Below are positions 20,201 to 35,200 of a stretch of 64,000 nucleotides of DNA, in pieces (the first letter of the stretch is position 1; every line of letters starts with the position of its first letter). The DNA lies in contig CAZHXA010000005.1 of the NCBI GenBank assembly GCA_964536025.1, forward strand, positions 11,911 to 75,910, written 5' to 3'. A program made the position numbers and the translations under genes. The stretch comes from RGIG4576 sp964536025 (GTDB taxonomy: Bacteria > Bacteroidota > Bacteroidia > Bacteroidales > Muribaculaceae). The notes beneath the pieces were generated by a model, which was not told the origin of the DNA, made no database searches, and saw only the letters and a list, made by a program, of their open reading frames with translations.

Positions 20201-23200
20201 ACTTGAAACCGGGTCAAAAAGTTGTAGTTATTGAAGACCTAGTTTCCACAGGAGGAAGCAGCCTTAAAGCGGTTCAAGCTATACGTAATGCAGGTTGTGA
20301 AGTTATAGGTATGGCTGCAATTTTCACCTATCAGTTCCCTCTTGCTACCGAAAAATTTGAAGAAGCAAATGTTAAGCTTGTAACTATCGGTAATTATACA
20401 ACAATGCTTGAAGCTGCTCTAAAAACCAATTATATTAAAGCGAGTGACATCGAAACTCTTGAACAATGGCGCAAAGATCCGGCTAATTGGGTTCCATGCT
20501 CCGACACTAACGCCGATTAATAATTATGGATGTTTTTAAAAGTAAAGTAGTTACTATAAATTGTAATATTGACACTATTTTCTCAAAACTTTCCAATCCT
20601 GAATCGTTCAACGAAATCGCAGAACGAATACCCGATGATGCAAAAAGCAAAATTGCAGGTAAGGCAAAATTTGAGAAAGATAGCATAACAATCATTGCCG
20701 AGCCAGTAGGAGAAATAAAGCTAAACATCGTTGAACGTATAAAACCTACGCGTGTAGTATTTGCGGCAGCACAATCTCCGGTACCTCTACAAGCTGTCAT
20801 TAATCTTGAAAAAATCAATGACAACGAAACTCAAGCTTGTGCCGAACTTGGAGTAGAGCTAAATCCATTTATTAGACCTATGCTATCAAAGCCATTACAA
20901 GATGGGGCTGAAAAATTTGGAGAAATGCTCTCTAAGTTGCCATTTGAATTGATATGAGAAAAACATTCAAGTTTAATTCATACTACAGCGGGAAACCTGA
21001 TTAAACATCAAGTTTCCCGCTGTAGTTATTCTTCTATCCAATCATGTAAAGCCGACTCCATTTCATTGATAATTCGCTCATAATAACGATATATTTTACT
21101 CCCAACAATACCCCCTATTAACACACCTATGAGACCGGGAATTATTAGAGCTTCATTAAACGAACAAGCCATTACTATATAAAGGGATATACCCAAAATC
21201 AAATCTATTACTACACCCCAATGGTAATGTTTACGAAATTGTACCACACGTCTCAATGCCTCAACTGCAGTATCTTCTCCCACATTTATTCGCTTTAAAT
21301 CTATAATAAAATATATTTCACGAAGAAAAGTAAATACGATAAAAAAACAAGTAAGTACATATAACAGTATTTTTTGCCACTCAGCACATTCAAGCCCCAC
21401 AAAATCATACATCCCAAAAAAGTAAGGTAACATTAACGGAACAAATATCGCCGCTATAATACAATGACGTTTCATCGTTGCAAGTGGTGATTTAACTTTA
21501 TTTTCAGCAACAAGATTGATTAATTTATGTATTTTCTCATCTTGAGTTTTAACATGTTCATCAAGCTTTTTCCATTTATCCTTTAATTCTTCCAATTCCA
21601 TAGCCAAAAAATTTAAGAGTTTGCCATATTTGTAAGTTTTTCCTTTATGCGACGCAACTTCGATGCCACATTATTACGCGATATTCCCATAATCAAACTA
21701 ATTTCATCATAAGAAATTTCATCAAGCCACAATAAAATAAGAGCTTTTTCAAGTCGGTTTAACTTATCTATTAACTTATACATTTCTCGTAACTGTTCAA
21801 TATGTTCTTGCGATGTATCATAAGTACAAATACTATCACTCAACAACTCGTGCGACGAGAATTTTCGCTCTTTGGTAACATAAGTAATACAAGTATTAAG
21901 ACTCACACGATAAATCCAAGTGGAAATTTTTGCTTTATTTTCAAAATGTTCAAGTCCTTGCCACACATTTATAAGCACCTCTTGCCTTAAATCATTATAA
22001 TTATCACTGTCAACAGCATACATATAGCAGATTTTATTAATCAACCTACTATATTCTACAACACATTGTTCAAATTGCGTACGCCTTTCTATATCGACCT
22101 TATTCATCAATTTTAAAAACTTTTACAACCCATTAGACTGCAATGTCATAAAAAAGTTGCACCATCAACTAAAAAAGAAACGATGTTTCTCAACAGCGTT
22201 TCCTTTTAAATCTACAATCTATAAAAACATTTATTTCTACTCTACTCTCGACGAGTCACTCGTCTTAAGTTATTTTGTACTTCAAATATAAGCACTTATA
22301 TTAATTATTCCAAATTTATTATCACTTATTTTTGCACACTTTTAAAAAAATCGTGCTATTCTCTGAAAATCACTAAATTTTACATATTAGCACACTTTCA
22401 GTTAGCAAATAATACCGAAAAAATTAGTAATTTCGCAACATTATGATACACGAACAATTACCTCAAGATTCCTTTATGCTTTTCAGTTTCATAAACATGA
22501 AATTGAGAGACCAATACTCAAGCCTTGATGAGCTTTGTGATGATTTGAATATAAATCGCTTGGATTTAGAAAACAAATTAAAAGACGCCGGTTTTTCATA
22601 CGATTCCAATTTAAATAAATTCTTGTAGCCATAAACGTGAATAAAACACTTATCGTCATAACAGGTCCCACCGGTATAGGGAAAACTAACGTTGCCATAA
22701 ACGTTGCCAAGCAACTCGGAACCGAAATAATTTCAGCCGATTCACGACAAATTTATCGCAATATTCTTATAGGAACCGCATGCCCGTCACAAGAAGAACT
22801 TAACGAAGTAAAACATCACTTTATTAACATTCTCAATCTTGACCAATACTATAGTGCAGCACAATTTGAAAGCGATGTAATGAATTTATTGCCCGAATTA
22901 TGGAATAAAAACGATTATGTGGTAATGTGCGGAGGCTCTATGATGTATGTAGACGCTGTGTGTAACGGAATAGACGACATCCCAACTATAAGCGATGACG
23001 TGAGAGCCGAAGCATATATGTTACTCGAAAAAAACGGATTGGAATATATCACCGAACGAGTAAAACAGATTGACCCACAATACTACGAAACAGTCGACAA
23101 GCAAAATGCCAAGCGTATGGTTCATGCATTGGAAATATACATGCAATCAGGGAAACCATTCTCACACTTTCGCACTGGCGAAAAGAAAAAACGCCCTTTC

Positions 23201-26200
23201 AATATACTGAAATTTGTTCTCAACATGCCAAGAGAAGAATTGTTTTCTCGCATCAACACCCGCGTGGATAAAATGATTGAAATGGGGTTGGAGCAAGAAG
23301 CTCGTAATGTATTTCATCTACGACACTTAAATTCATTGAACACTGTAGGATATAAAGAAATGTTTGCCTATTTTGATGAAAAAATGGACTTTATTACCGC
23401 CCGAGAAAGAATAAAAAAGAATACCCGCGTATATGCAAAAAAACAACTTACATGGTACGCAAAAGACCCTGACATAATTACATTACACCCCTCTGAGGCA
23501 ACAGACGAAATTCTCAAAAGATGTAAATAACAACAATTAAGATACAATAATTTTCAACCAGCTTGTTTACAAAAGTATTCCCAAGAAAAATCAATAAAAT
23601 ATTGTATCTTTGCAGTGCTTTTATTACTCAAAATGGAGAAAAAACTTATTACAATAGCTATCGACGGATTTTCATCATCCGGAAAAAGCACTATGGCTAA
23701 GGTGCTTGCAAAAAACATAGGATATGCCTACATTGACACTGGTGCCATGTATCGTGCCGTTACTCTTTATTGTATTAATAACAATATGATTGACGGAGAT
23801 TGTGTAAATACCGCTCAACTTGAAAAAAATATAAACGACATAAATATTTCTTTCAGCGTTAATCCCGAAACAGGAGAATCACAAACTTTACTAAACGGTA
23901 TAAATGTAGAAACAGACATAAGAAGCATGCACGTATCAAGCAAAGTAAGCATTGTTGCAGCCATTCCTTTTGTACGTCGTGCTTTAGTTTTTCAACAACA
24001 AAAAATGGGGGAAAGAAAAGGTATTGTGATGGATGGTAGAGACATAGGAACAGTAGTATTTCCAAATGCCGAAATGAAAGTATATGTAGATGCTTCACCC
24101 GAAACTCGTGCTAAACGACGTTTCGATGAACTGAAAGCCAAAGGCGATACCACAACAACCTATGATGAAGTGCTTGAAAATGTAAAATATAGAGATTATC
24201 TCGACCAAACTCGTGAGGAAAGTCCGTTAAAAAAAGCCGAAGATGCAATTGTCCTTGACAATTCAAACATGACTCCCGACGAACAAAATCGCTGGTTATT
24301 AAATATGTACAACAATATAATTTCCAATCTCTAAATATTCATTCCTATGGCAGTAGTTGAAATAGATAAAGGTTCAGGCTTTTGTTTCGGTGTAGTTACA
24401 GCAATAAAAAAAGCTGAAGAAGAATTAAACAAAAGCGGACATTTATACTGCCTTGGGGATATTGTACACAATTCTAACGAAGTAGAACGTCTTGAAAGTA
24501 AAGGACTTGAGACTATTACTCATGAGCAATTACGAGAATTACACAATGTAAAAGTGCTTCTTCGTGCTCATGGTGAACCTCCTGAAACCTACGAGATAGC
24601 ACGACAAAACAACATCGAAATTATCGATGCAACATGCCCTGTTGTACTACAACTTCAACGTCGCATACATTCCACTTACAATTCCAATCTTGCAAATAAG
24701 AAAAAACCTCAAATTGTCATATATGGGAAAAACGGGCATGCCGAAGTAAACGGATTAGTAGGACAAACCAATGGTGAAGCTATCGTAATACAAGATGAAA
24801 ACGACATCAAAAATATCGATTTCAATAAAGACATATACTTATATTCACAAACAACAAAATCTCTACAAGGTTTTCAAAAAATCGTAGAAAAAATAGCCGA
24901 AATAAATAACGGCAAACACTCGTTTGAAAGTTTTGACACCATTTGCCGACAAGTGGCTAACAGAATCGACAAAATAAAAGAATTTGCCACTTCTCATGAA
25001 GTGATAATTTTTGTAAGTGGCAAAAAAAGCAGTAATGGCAAAATTTTATTCAATGAATGTCTTAATGCCAATCCAAATTCACACCTTATTTCGGCTGAAA
25101 ACGAAATAAATCCTGAATGGCTTTATGGAAAGGAACACATTGGAATATGCGGAGCAACCTCCACTCCCATGTGGCTTATGAATAAAGTTAAAGAACATAT
25201 TTCCAAACTTATAGAAATATAATCCATTTCAAACTCCTACAAGACATTTCAAGAAGCATTATTAATATAAGAAAAATACTTTTTTACATTTTGGTATAAT
25301 ATGGAACAATATTTATACCAAAAGTCCTACAATTATATAATTCTATAGCATTAATTTTGCAAAAAATTTAGAATACATGTTTTATAACATATTTTTTGCA
25401 TCATTTCGAGGAGGTAGAATCTAAAATAATATATATATCAACAATTATTAAACAATGAAAAAGATGAGAATGTTATCCCTAACAAGTAGAATTTCAAGTA
25501 TTGCAATCTGTGCCATGCTCATGGTTGCATGCGGAGGAAACAATGCACAACAGACTGCAACTCCTACGCAAGTTGAGACATTAACGATTACACTTGGCTC
25601 AGCCGACTTAAACAAAGAATACCCTGCAACAATCAAAGGAGAAAAAGACACTGAAATCCGTCCTCAAGTATCCGGTTTCATAACTAAAGTATGTGTTGAT
25701 GAAGGTCAAAAAGTATCAAAAGGTCAAATTTTGTTCGTTCTTGATCAAGTTCAACTTGAAGCTGCAGTTCGCTCAGCCGAAGCTGCTGTAGAATCGGCAA
25801 AAAGCGTTGTTGCCACACAAGAACTTACTGCAGAAAACAAGAAGAAACTATTTGACAAAAACATCATAAGCGATTATGAATATCAAACAGCTCTTCTTTC
25901 TCTTGAATCGGCTAAAGCCGGATTAAATCAAGCAAATCAAGCTCTTATAAACGCTACAAAAAATCTTTCTTACGCAAACGTTACCTCTCCTATCGATGGT
26001 TTTGTAGGAAACATTCCTCTAAGAGAAGGTTCTTTGGTAGGTCCAAGCAGTCAAGCATTAACCACAGTATCAAACATTTCAAATGTTTATGCTTATTTTT
26101 CTTTCAACGAAAAAGATCTATTGGAACTTACCAATAACGGTGAAAAAAACATCGACAATGCCATCAAAGATTTACCTGAAGTTTATTTCAAACTTTCAAA

Positions 26201-29200
26201 CGGTAGCAAATATGCTGTTCCGGGTAAAGTATCAACTGTGTCGGGTGTATTAAACCAAGCTACAGGTGCAGCAACTGTGCGTGCAGCATTCAAAAACACT
26301 AACGGAATGCTTCGCAGTGGTTCTACAGGTACCATCCTTATCCCTGAACCTACCGACAGCTTGATTATAATCCCACAAAAAGCTACATATGAAATACAAA
26401 ATATTAAATTTGTTTATCTTGTAAACGACTCAAGTAAAGCAGTTTCTACTCCTATTAAAGTTATGGCAGTAAACGATGGTAAAAACTATGTCGTAACTTC
26501 AGGTCTTAAAGCAGGCGATGTAATCGTAACTGAAGGTGTGGGTACAAAAGTTAAAGATGGCGTAACTATAGCTTCTAAACAATAATAATCAACTTAAACA
26601 ACATATTTAATTCATTTAGATCATGAAATTAGATAATTTCATCAAGCGTCCCGTACTTTCTACCGTAATCTCGGTGTTCATCGTGATTCTCGGTTTGGTG
26701 GGACTCGTTTCTCTTCCAGTCGAACAATATCCTGACATTGCACCTCCTACAATACAGGTTGAAACAACCTATACCGGTGCAAATGCTCAAACCGTGCTTA
26801 ACTCGGTTATCGCACCATTGGAAGAGCAAATCAATGGTGCGTTGAACATGACATACATGACTTCTACCGCAACCAACAATGGTAGTGCAACAATAAACAT
26901 CTACTTCAAACAGGGATATGACCCCGACATGGCAGCTATCGATGTGCAAAACCGTGTAGCTCAAGCACAAAACCTGCTACCAGCCGAAGTTACAAAAGTG
27001 GGTGTAACAACCAGCAAACGACAAACCTCAATGCTTGTCGGTATAACGTTGTCGGATGAATCAGGTAATTATAGCTCCGACTTCATTGAAAACTACATGA
27101 CCATCAACGTAGCTCCGTTATTGAAACGTATCCCCGGCGTTGGTCAAGCCATGACTTTGGGTGCCGATTACTCTATGCGTATTTGGTTAAAACCTGATGT
27201 AATGGCACAATATGGTCTTCAACCTACCGATGTAATTGCAGCACTTTCAGAACAAAATATTGAAGCGGCACCGGGTGCTTTCGGTGAACAAGGTAAGCAA
27301 TCTTTCCAATATATTATGAAATATAAAGGACGTCTTGCCACTCCTGAAGAATTTGAAGATATTATAATAAGTACCAACAACGAAGGGCAAACTCTATATC
27401 TTAAAGACATTGCCAACATGGAACTCGGACGTTTAACTTATGGCTTTAGCAATAAAGTAAACGGAAATCCGGGAGTAACAACCATTGTATTCCAATCACC
27501 GGGTTCTAATGCAAGTGACGTTATCGAACAAGCCCTTCAAGTTGTAAAAGATGCTGAAAAAGAACTTCCAAAAGGTCTTAAATTTAATATTCCTTTAAAT
27601 ACCGATGAATTCCTTCAAGCGTCTATTCACCACGTTATACAAACGCTGTTTGAAGCCTTCATTCTTGTGTTTATCGTGGTGTACATATTCCTACAAGATT
27701 TTCGCTCTACATTAGTTCCGGCTATTGCTATTCCCGTTGCATTGGTAGGTACATTCTTCTTCATCAACCTCATAGGTTTCTCTCTTAACCTTTTGACTCT
27801 TGCTGCTCTTGTGTTGGCAATTGCTATTGTGGTCGATGACGCCATTGTGGTAGTGGAGGCTGTACACGCCAAACTTGATGAAGGTTATCAATCTGCTCGT
27901 CAAGCATCAATCGATGCCATGAGCGAAATCGGTACAGCCATTATTTCCATCACTCTTGTTATGATGCTTGTATTTATTCCGGTATCATTCATGCCTGGAA
28001 CCGAAGGTGTTTTCTACCGTCAATTCGGTCTTACTATGGCTATCTCAATTGCCCTATCAGCTATCAACGCATTAACTTTATCTCCGGCTCTTTGTGCATT
28101 ATTCTTGAAACCTCACACCGAGTCAAAAGACAAAAAAGAATCATTCGTTGAACGTTTCCACAAAGGATTCAATGCAGGATTTGAAGTTGTTTTGAATCGT
28201 TATAAAGGTATTGTAAACTTCTTTATAAAAGCAAAGAAATTGACAGCTGCCATTGTAATTGCAACATTCGGTGTTCTTGTTTGGTTAATGAATATCACTC
28301 CTTCCGGACTTGTTCCTAATGAAGATACCGGTATAATTATGGCTGTTGTTTCAACTCCTCCGGCAACTTCTCAAGAACGTACTCAAGAAGTTCTTGACTC
28401 TCTTGATAACATTTTATCAACAATTCCGGCAATTGAAACTCGTACCGTAATTCAAGGTTATAGTTTCATCGCAGGTCAAGGTAACACATACGGTTCTGCC
28501 ATCATCAAACTTAAACATTGGGACAAACGTAGCAATGATGAAAGTGTTGATGCTATACTTGGACAACTATATGCAATGACAGGACAAAAAATCAAAGATG
28601 CAACTATAATGTTCTTTGCACCTCCTATGATTTCCGGTTATGGTGTATCTAATGGTTTTGAATTCCAATTACAAGATAAAACAGGCGGTGACATCAACCG
28701 ATTCTTTGAAATTCAACAACAATTCCTTGTTGCATTAAACCAACGCCCTGAAGTGCAAATGGCATACTCTACGTTCAACCCTACTTTCCCGCAATATCTC
28801 GTAAACGTAGATGTAGCTAAATCTAAAAAAGCAGGATTGAGCCCATCGGCAGTAATGACCACTTTGCAAGGTTATTACGGTGGTATGTATATATCCAACT
28901 TCAACCGTTTCGGAAAATTGTACCGTGTAATGATGCAAGCTGCACCCGAAGCACGCGTATCTCCTGAGACCCTTAATTCTATTAAGGTGCGTACAAGCGA
29001 TGGAAACATGACTCCTATCACCAACTTCATATCTCTTGAACGTGTATATGGTCCCGACTTGCTTAACCGCTTCAACCTTTATACATCAATCAGCGTGAAC
29101 GGTGTTCCTAATCAAGGATATTCATCAGGAGAAGCTATTAAAGCTATTGAAGAAGTTGCATCTCAAACGCTACCTCAAGGATATAGCTTTGAATACTCAG

Positions 29201-32200
29201 GTTTGACTCGTGAAGAAGCAAGTGGTTCATCAAACGGAACCGCAATTATCTTCGGTTTATGTTTATTGTTTGTTTACTTGATTCTAAGTGCTCAATATGA
29301 AAGTTACTTATTACCTTGGTCAGTTATTCTTTCAATACCATTTGGCTTGGCTGGTTCTTTCGTCTTTGCACAAATATTCGGAGTAGCAAATAACATTTAC
29401 CTTAAGATTGCCCTTGTCATGCTTATAGGTCTTCTTGCTAAGAATGCAATTCTTATCGTGGAATTTGCTCTTGCACGACGCAAAACCGGTATGAGCATAT
29501 CAGGAGCAGCAGTAGCGGCAGCCATCTCACGTCTTCGCCCTATCCTTATGACATCTTTCGCTCTTATCATCGGTTTGTTGCCTATGATGTTTGCTACAGG
29601 AGTAGGTGCAAATGGTAACCGAGCACTCGGAACCGGTGCCGTTGGTGGTATGTTAATTGGTATGATATTCCAAGTTGCTCTCGTTCCTTGCCTATTTGTT
29701 GTATTCCAAACAATTCAAGAAAAAATATCTCCTATGAAATGGAAAGATACCGATAATAGCGAAATTCAACGAGAAATCAATCAATATTCACCTAAAAATT
29801 AATCATATTATATATGTATAAGAATAAAATATCGCTAATCTTGTTCACTATAGCTCTTGCCATAGTGACAAGCAGTTGCAATCTATATAAAAAATACCAA
29901 TTACCTAATGAAGGTATAATGGGTGAATATGCCGAAGCTGCAAAAGAACCGGTAGATTCAACCGCTCTCGGCAATTTGGCATGGGAAGAAATTTTCACCG
30001 ACCCTATCCTACAAGACTACATACGTCAAGCATTGGAAAACAACCTTGACTTGCAAAATGCAAAACTAAATGTAGACATGGCTCACGCACAATTACTCGG
30101 TGCTAAATTGAGCTATCTGCCATCGTTGGCATTTGCACCTAACGGAAGTGGTTCATCATTAGGTGGAAGCAGTTTATCTTGGGGATATCAATTACCTCTT
30201 TCACTTAGCTGGGAAGTGGATATATTCGGAAGATTAACCAATAACAAACGTAAAGCAAAAGCCCAACTGCTTCAAAGCGAAGCTTATCAACAAGCAGTAC
30301 GCTCGCAAATAATAGGAGGTGTGGCTAACACTTATTACGCTTTGGTTTCACTCAACAAGCAACTTTCAATATATCGCGAAACAGCCGAAGCTTGGAGACA
30401 ATCGGTACAAGTAATGAAAGACATGAAAGAAGCCGGACGCTTCACCGAAGTTTCAGTTGTTCAAAGCACCGCTAATTATTACAGCGTACTTTCAGCAATT
30501 CCTAACATCGAAATGTCAATTCATGAACTAAACAACACTTTTTCGCTTTTGCTTAACGCTCCACGCAAAACATGGGAAGTTAATTCTGAATCAATGATAA
30601 GTTTACCTACTACTGTTCAAGATAGTGGCATACCTATGAGTTATCTTGCACAACGCCCCGATGTTAAAGCAGCTGAACAAGCATTTGCTATGGCTCACTA
30701 CGCAACAAACATGGCACGTTCAAACTTCTATCCATCTATAAACCTATCGGCAACAGGTGGTTACGGTACGCTTGTAGGCAGTGCCATTATTGACCCAGCC
30801 AAATGGCTTGCCAATCTTGCAGGTCAATTAACTTTACCATTGTTTGCTCGCGGTCAAAACATAGCTAATCTTAAAGCGTCTAAAGCAGCACAACAACAAT
30901 CGCTTAATAATTTCCAAGTAACTCTTATCAATGCAGGCAACGAAGTGTCAAATGCTCTTGTTACAATAACAAAGACAAGCGAAGCCGGTGTGAACATTGT
31001 AAAACAAAAAGAAAATTTGGAAAAAGCGGTAGAATTTAATAAAGATTTGCTAACTTTGGGTACTACTACCTACCTTGAAGTCTTGAGTGCACAACAACAA
31101 TTGTTACAAGCTCAAATTCAAGTTGAGAACAATAAACTAAGCATAAACCAAGCCGCCATAAACCTATATCAAGCATTAGGAGGTGGAAGATAAACACTAA
31201 AAGAAAATAATTATGATTAGTCCCTTAGCACATGTTGACCCAAGTGCAAAAATTGGAAAGAATGTTACAATTCATCCTTTTGCCTTTATCAGTAAAAACG
31301 TTGAAATAGGTGATGATTGCGAAATCTATCCTTTTGTAAGTTTGTTAAACGGAACTCGTATAGGTGAACGCACTAAAATCTATAATGGAGCTATAATCGG
31401 TGCAGAGCCTCAAGATTTCAATTGGAAAGGCGAACCGTCTTTTTGCTACATAGGTTCCGATTGCAAAATTAGAGAACACGCAATAATAAGACGCGGATTA
31501 ACTCCAGAAGGAGCAACACGCATAGGCAATAAAGTGTTTATTATGTCAGAATGTAACATAGGACATGATTCTGAAATTGCCGACAAGTGTGTACTCGGTA
31601 ATGGCGTTTCGGTTGCAGGAAATTGCAAAATAGATTCTTGTTCAATACTTAGTTCAGGTGTTATTCTTCACAATGCAAGTGAAGTAGGAAAATGGTGTAT
31701 GATTAAAGGCGGTTGTCGTATCAGCGGAAATGTCCCTCCTTATGTAATAATGGCACACAACCCTGTTACTTACTTTGGCGTAAACGCATTCATTATGCGT
31801 CATCAAAAGTTTGAAGAAGAAACAATCGACAATATAGCAAAAGCTTATCGACACATCTATCAATGCAACGTCTCAGTGTTTAATGCAATCAAACGCATTG
31901 AGCTTGACATCGAGCCTTCAAAAGAACGCGACGAAATAGTGAATTTCATTCGCAATCATAATCTTGATATTGTTGCCATTGACCGTAACAGTATGATAAT
32001 AGACTAAAACAATAATATTCATCAAATCTTTTTCACGAAAGGCATTTTCATGTATTTTACACGAGAATGCCTTTTTCTTTTTAATTACCTTTTTATTGCA
32101 TTTAAACTTTATATTCGCTAATTTTGTTCTTAACAAAACGCAAAAGAATTATGTCTGACTCTAATTTCTCCCAACGACAAAAGTGGCTGTTGGCAACCGG

Positions 32201-35200
32201 AATAGGTGCCGGTGCCGTAATTTATTACGCATCAACAAAACTAAGCTCTGCCTATGCATCAACTGCAAGTTCTTTACCGAAATTAAGTCCCGACTATCCA
32301 TCTTTTAAAAATATAACTTACAAAACAATTGGCGGTGTAAAGTTGCATCTTGACATATACAAGCCAAAAAATAATTATAATAACGCCGAATTATCACCGG
32401 TTCTTGTTTTCATTCATGGAGGCTCATGGATAGAAGCAAGCAAAGACAATATAAAACGTACATTCCGACAATATGTACTAAAAGTGCTTAATAGGAATGG
32501 GGTTGCCGTAGTTAGCGTCGATTATCGCTTGGCAAACAAAAACATGAGTCACATTCAACACCAAATAGCCGATTGTAAAGATGCAATACGTTGGGTTCGC
32601 CTATACGGAAAAGATTACGGACTTGACCCTGATAACATAGGTATATGGGGAGCATCTGCCGGGGGACAACTCGCAATGATGAGTGCATACACAACCGACG
32701 AAGTTTACCCGGGAGATGATAGATTGAAACACGTTTCAGCAAAGGTTAATTACCTTATTGACACATATGGTCCCACAAACTTAAACACTCTTTTCCGCAC
32801 CGACTTAAATCCTTTCATGACAACGTTTGCTAAATTGTGCGTTAGAAAAGTTATAGCTAAACGCAACCGACAACTAAAATGTGTTACCGGTTTTGACATC
32901 GAAACTCAAAAAAAACAAGTCATGCAACTTTGCAGAGAATTTTCTCCCATAAATTATGTCAATAATAATTGTTGCCCTACTCTTATCATGCACGGAGCTG
33001 CCGACACCACCGTAAAAATACAACAATCAATCGATATGTTCATAGAATTAAGAAAATGCGATGTAAAAGCTCAAATGATACGATTTAAAAGGCTAAAACA
33101 CAGCTTTTGTAACGCATCTATAGAAGAAGCCTATGAAGTAGCTAATAGGATTCTCTCTTTCGTTATTTCTCAATACAAAAAATAAAATTATAGCCGGTCA
33201 GCCTTAAAAAGGCTCTAAGAAATTGGGTACAAAGTTTTTGAAGTACAACTCTCCTATTGAGCCTATTTATCTAATGATGGGATAGGACCAAGATTATTCA
33301 TAATAGTCAAAATTTGCCTCTTTCGTTTCAACATGTAAGCCGTTGGATGAGCCGAATTACGCTTTAATGGATTTGGTAACGAAACCGCTATCAAAACACA
33401 CTCGTCACGAGTGAGTTTGCTCGCTTTTTTGCCAAAATGTTTTTGAGCTACAGCTTCCGCACCATATATACCATTACCCATTTCTATCGAATTGAGGTAA
33501 ACTTCCATTATTCGTTCTTTTCCCCACAGCCATTCTATCATTACAGTAAAATAGGCTTCAAGAGCTTTACGAAAATAGCCACCCCCATTCCAAAGAAACA
33601 CATTTTTTGCAGTTTGTTGACTTATAGTACTTGCTCCACGATGCCTACGACCCTGTTTTGCTTCTTCTATTGCTTTTTGTATTTGCTCTACATCAAAACC
33701 ATGATGAGAAAAGAATAAATTATCTTCACTTGCAACAACAGCACGCACCATATCCGGAGAAATGTCTTTCAACGGTACCCAGTCATGATGAAATTCCACT
33801 TTTTTATTATCAGACTTTTGTTCGGCAATGCGAATCAACATGAGTGGCGTTATATACACCGGCACATAACGATACAACACAACAGCAAGTATCGTTGTGC
33901 CAAAGAACAATATAAGTATTTTTTTTATTATACCACCCAGAATGCCCATGATTTAATCTCTACGCAACACAAACCAAGCCGAACTGTCATAACGAGGCAA
34001 AGCCATTAGCTGAAGATCCTTATTTCTATCCTCCAATGTTCCTTTTGCGTCACCAACAGTCACGCCTTTTTCTTCCAATGCGTGCTTCACTACAGCAACA
34101 GCTTTTTCAGGAGTGTTATTATCATTACTTAAATGACACAAAAATATGTTTTTTAAGTCTTTTGAATACATCTCACTCACAAATTTTGCAGTATCGACAT
34201 TATCCAAATGACCGGTAGATAATTTAATCCTGTTTTTCAAATATTCAGGATAAGGTCCATTCTCAAGCATATCCAAATCATAATTAGCTTCAATTACGAG
34301 ATAGTGAGCTTGAGACATATAATGACGTGCACGCTCGGTAACTTGTCCCAAATCGGTAGCTATGGCAAAATTGTTTCCACCATATTCAATAAAAAAACCG
34401 GAATTATCAAGCCCATCATGTGGTACATCAAACGCAGTAATGGTAAAATCACCAAGTTTAAAGGGGATTTCCTTAAAAATAGGTTGATGATATTCTTTTA
34501 TTCGTCGAGACACATTATGACGTTTCAAAATTCCGTTAAGAGCCCTATTGGTACAATAAATCCTAATGTGATTATACTTACGAGCTATTCCATAGGCATA
34601 ACGAATATGGTCACTATGGTCGTGAGTAAGACACACACCTTTTACCATATTAGGAGTTACGCCATTAGCCTTTAATGTATCAAACACATTATCCACATCC
34701 ACACCGGCATCCACAAGAATACCGCCGGTTTCTGTCCCTACATAAGAACAATTACCGCTACTTCCGCTACCAAAACTGATAAATCTTAACGTTGGCACCT
34801 TTGGTGCTGTTGTAACAGTTCCAAAGTCGTCACCGCTTTCTTTATCATCTTTTTCATTTTGTGAAACCTTTTTTTCCGCAAGTTTCACTTCAAAGTCAGC
34901 AACTTGCCCATTTTCAACAACGCTATCGTCATTAAAAAGATTATATTGCGTACTTGTTTCTATATTTTTATATCCAATCATCATTTATACAACAGGAATA
35001 TCGTAGGAATCTTGTCGTAATCATATTTCACGCGACTCCATTCCGCCACTCCACGAGTGATGATACTTTCCTGTACACCTGTTATGTCACTTGCCACACA
35101 TAGCTTAAGATGTTTTGGCAACACTTTTGACATTTCGGCTATCAATTTATTATTTCGGTAAGGGGTTTCAATAAACACTTGGGTCTGATTATTTACCCGT